Source of the DNA: Siphonodentalium dalli
Lineage: Eukaryota > Mollusca > Scaphopoda > Gadilida > Siphonodentaliidae
Length of the DNA stretch: 64,000 bases
Direction: 5' to 3'
Assembly (NCBI GenBank): GCA_032622095.1
Contig: CP136061.1
Location: 2,542,001-2,606,000 of the forward strand
Shown here: one piece after another, positions 61,860-64,000 of the stretch
Position numbering within the stretch: position 1 is the stretch's first letter
How the letters are laid out: each line of letters begins with the position of its first letter
The notes under the pieces: generated by a model
Told to the model about the DNA's origin: nothing
Databases searched by the model: none
Seen by the model: the letters and a program-made list of their open reading frames with translations, nothing else
Program-made: the position numbers and the translations under genes

Positions 61860-63400
61860 GGACGGTGTATATTGATAATGTATACCTATAAGACTCACAT
61901 AAGGAAGGTGGCATATTGATAATACATACCTATAAGACTGACATAAGGACGGTGGCATATTGATAATACATACCTATAAGACTCACATAAGGACGGTGAC
62001 ATATTGATAATACATACCTATAGGACTCACATAAGGACGGTGACATATTGATAATACATACCTATAAGACTCACATAAGGACGGTGTATATTGATAATGT
62101 ATACCTATAAGACTCACATAAGGAAGGTGGCATATTGATAATACATACCTATAAGACTGACATAAGGACGGTGGCATATTGATAATACATACCTATAAGA
62201 CTCACATAAGGACGGTGACATATTGATAATACATACCTATAAGACTCACATAAGGACGGTGACATATTGATAATACATACCTATAAGACTCACATAAGGA
62301 CGGTGACATATTGATAATACATACCTATAAGACTCACATAAGGACGGTGTATATTGATAATGTATACCTATAAGACACACATAAGGAAGGTGGCATATTG
62401 ATAATACATACCTATAAGACTGACATAAGGACGGTGTATATTGATAATGCATACCTATAAGACTCACATAAGGACGGTGTATATTGATAATGTATACCTA
62501 TAAGACTCACATAAGGAAGGTGGCATATTGATAATACATACCTATAAGACTGACATAAGGACGGTGTATATTGATAATGCATACCTATAAGACTCACATA
62601 AGGACGGTGACATATTGATAATACATACCTATAAGACTCACATAAGGAAGGTGGCATATTGATAATACATACCTATAAGACTCACATAAGGAAGGTGGCA
62701 TATTGATAATGTATACCTATAAGACACACATAAGGAAGGTGGCATATTGATAATACATACATATAAGACTCACATAAGGACGGTGGCATATTGATAATAC
62801 ATACCTATAAGACTCACATAAGGACGGTGGCATATTGATAATACATACCTATAAGACTCACATAAGGACGGTGTATATTGATAATGTATACCTATAAGAC
62901 ACACATAAGGACGGTGTATATTGATAATGTATACCTATAAGACTCACATAAGGAAGGTGGCATATTGATAATACATACCTATAAGACTCACATAAGGAAG
63001 GTGGCATATTGATAATACATACCTATAAGACTCACATAAGGACGGTGACATATTGATAATACATACCTATAAGACTCACATAAGGACGGTGTATATTGAT
63101 AATGTATACCTATAAGACACACATAAGGACGGTGTATATTGATAATGTATACCTATAAGACTCACATAAGGAAGGTGGCATATTGATAATACATACCTAT
63201 AAGACTGACATAAGGACGGTGTATATTGATAATGCATACCTATAAGACTCACATAAGGACGGTGACATATTGATAATACATACCTATAAGACTCACATAA
63301 GGACGGTGACATATTGATAATACATACCTATAAGACTCACATAAGGACGGTGACATATTGATAATACATACCTATAAGACTGACATAAGGACGGTGTATA
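61860..63400 (+). repeat. 219-bp and 131-bp higher-order repeats with GGTGTATATTGATAATGTATA
   Basis: The combination of the single-T 43-bp state with ATGTATA, rare elsewhere, recurs at 61,865 and 62,084 (219 bp, five units) and many times to 63,490. A TG unit with GGTGTATATTG and ATGCATA occurs at about 62,421 and 62,552 (131 bp) and again at ~63,204. Because 43-bp units are frequent, minus-strand open frames of 73-93 codons cluster here, again as by-products. Confidence 0.7.
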
Positions 63401-64000
63401 TTGATAATACATACCTATAAGACTCACATAAGGACGGTGACATATTGATAATACATACCTATAAGACTCACATAAGGACGGTGTATATTGATAATGTATA
63501 CCTATAAGACTCACATAAGGACGGTGGCATATTGATAATACATACCTATAAGACTGACATAAGGAAGGTGGCATATTGATAATACATACCTATAAGACTC
63601 ACATAAGGAAGGTGGCATATTGATAATGCATACCTATAAGACTGACATAAGGACGGTGGCATATTGATAATACATACCTATAATACTCACATAAGGAAGG
63701 TGGCATATTGATAATACATACCTATAAGACTCACATAAGGAAGGTGACATATTGATAATACATACCTATAAGACTCACACAAGGAAGGTGACATATTGAT
63801 AATACATACCTATAAGACTCACATAAGGACGGTGTATATTGATAATACATACCTATAAGACTCACATAAGGAAGGTGACATATTGATAATACATACCTAT
63901 AAGACTGACATAAGGACGGTGACATATTGATAATACATACCTATAAGACTCACATAAGGAAGGTGACATATTGATAATACATACCTATAAGACTCACATA

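Larger units (their letters stand above)
7505..64000 (+). repeat. 44-bp satellite array, right arm
   Basis: About 1,290 head-to-tail units with no visible interruption by other sequence, continuing past the window end. Counting from CCTATAAG as position 1, the frame is CCTATAAGAC, slot 11-12, ACATAAGG, slot 21-22, GGTG, slot 27-28, ATATTGATAAT, slot 40-41, ATA. Slot states are 11-12 TC, TG or AC (rarely AG); 21-22 AC or AA, less often CC or TC; 27-28 AC or GC, or a single G, T or C giving a 43-bp unit; 40-41 AC, GC or GT, rarely CC. The invariant parts are strikingly constant. The consensus is about 34% GC with one CpG at 22-23, lost when the slot is AA. The plus strand has stops in every frame; the minus strand has two open frames per unit. 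No open frame is accepted as a gene. Function is unknown; such arrays are typically heterochromatic (centromeric, pericentromeric or subtelomeric), which the sequence alone cannot decide. Confidence 0.98.

Noticed and set aside
7608..63925. Dozens of minus-strand open frames of 61-136 codons in the right arm (and plus-strand ones at 3,979-7,544) encoding PSLCESYRY / LSICHRPYV / LIGMYYQY repeats
   Set aside because: They are the satellite unit read in its two stop-free frames. They begin and end with the 43/44-bp unit pattern, flip strand with the array, and show no start context, domain or independent codon pattern.
7505..64000. CRISPR array
   Set aside because: The repeats are directly head to tail with no unique spacers, and the variation is inside the unit. 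This is a satellite in eukaryotic sequence.
3198..64000. CENP-B-box-like motif or telomere repeat in the unit
   Set aside because: No match to the YTTCGTTGGAARCGGGA pattern or to TTAGGG-type repeats is visible in the unit.
3198..64000. CpG decay as the cause of the AC/AA difference at unit position 22
   Set aside because: Deamination of the CpG at 22-23 would give TG or CA. The common alternative here is AA (C to A), so simple CpG decay does not explain it.

Overview
This is a eukaryotic window, most likely from an invertebrate. About 95% of it is one tandem-repeat (satellite) array. No complete gene, rRNA, tRNA, CRISPR array or prokaryotic feature could be supported. The flank is AT-rich and intron-like. 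It holds G/C homopolymers, CAGA-type microsatellites and a degenerate ~127-bp repeat rich in AAGGTCA-like words. Repeats of that kind are familiar from mollusc and other marine invertebrate genomes, but the taxon is an inference with low confidence.

Layout. (1) 1-~3,200 is the only ordinary sequence. It contains a short 52-bp-spaced direct repeat, two G/C-homopolymer elements in opposite orientation (~541-600 and ~2,100-2,175), one weak candidate zinc-finger exon or pseudo-exon (1,070-1,354), a ~127-bp degenerate tandem repeat (~2,340-2,690) and a CAGA-rich microsatellite. (2) ~3,200-7,404 is the left arm of the satellite, roughly 97 units of 43-44 bp. (3) 7,405-7,504 is a run of exactly 100 N, an assembly gap of probably unknown true size. 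(4) 7,505-64,000 is the right arm: the same satellite in the OPPOSITE orientation, about 1,290 units, running off the window edge. I saw no transposon or other foreign insertion inside either arm.

The unit. Using the right-arm orientation and starting at CCTATAAG, the common unit is 44 bp (about 34% GC) and a minority class is 43 bp. Almost all variation falls in a few short slots: positions 11-12 (TC, TG, AC, rarely AG), 21-22 (AC, AA, CC, TC), 27-28 (AC, GC, or a single G, T or C, which makes the 43-bp class) and 40-41 (AC, GC, GT, CC). A further class replaces ATA at 35-37 by CC. The left edge of the array (3.2-5.6 kb) is dominated by one slot combination that is rare elsewhere; it blends into the bulk types toward the gap.

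Higher-order structure. The slot combinations act as a barcode and expose many local duplications: homogenised single-variant runs (23.3-24.3 kb, 27.6-28.0 kb), 87/88-bp dimers, 130/131-bp trimers, and blocks offset by 219, 307, 351, 394, 440, 571, 660, 784, 792, 1,933 and 2,725 bp, all close to whole multiples of the unit. The clearest is a ~1.25-kb block at 45.6-46.85 kb that recurs at 48.3-49.6 kb, with a partial third copy between.

The many 60-212-residue open frames in the array are by-products of the repeat: 44 and 43 are not multiples of 3, two of the three frames of one strand lack stops, and alternating 44+43 units (87 = 3 x 29) keep a frame open. They are not annotated as genes. The most useful points for follow-up are the orientation switch at the gap (real inverted satellite or a scaffolding error), the nested higher-order repeats, and the variant zoning.
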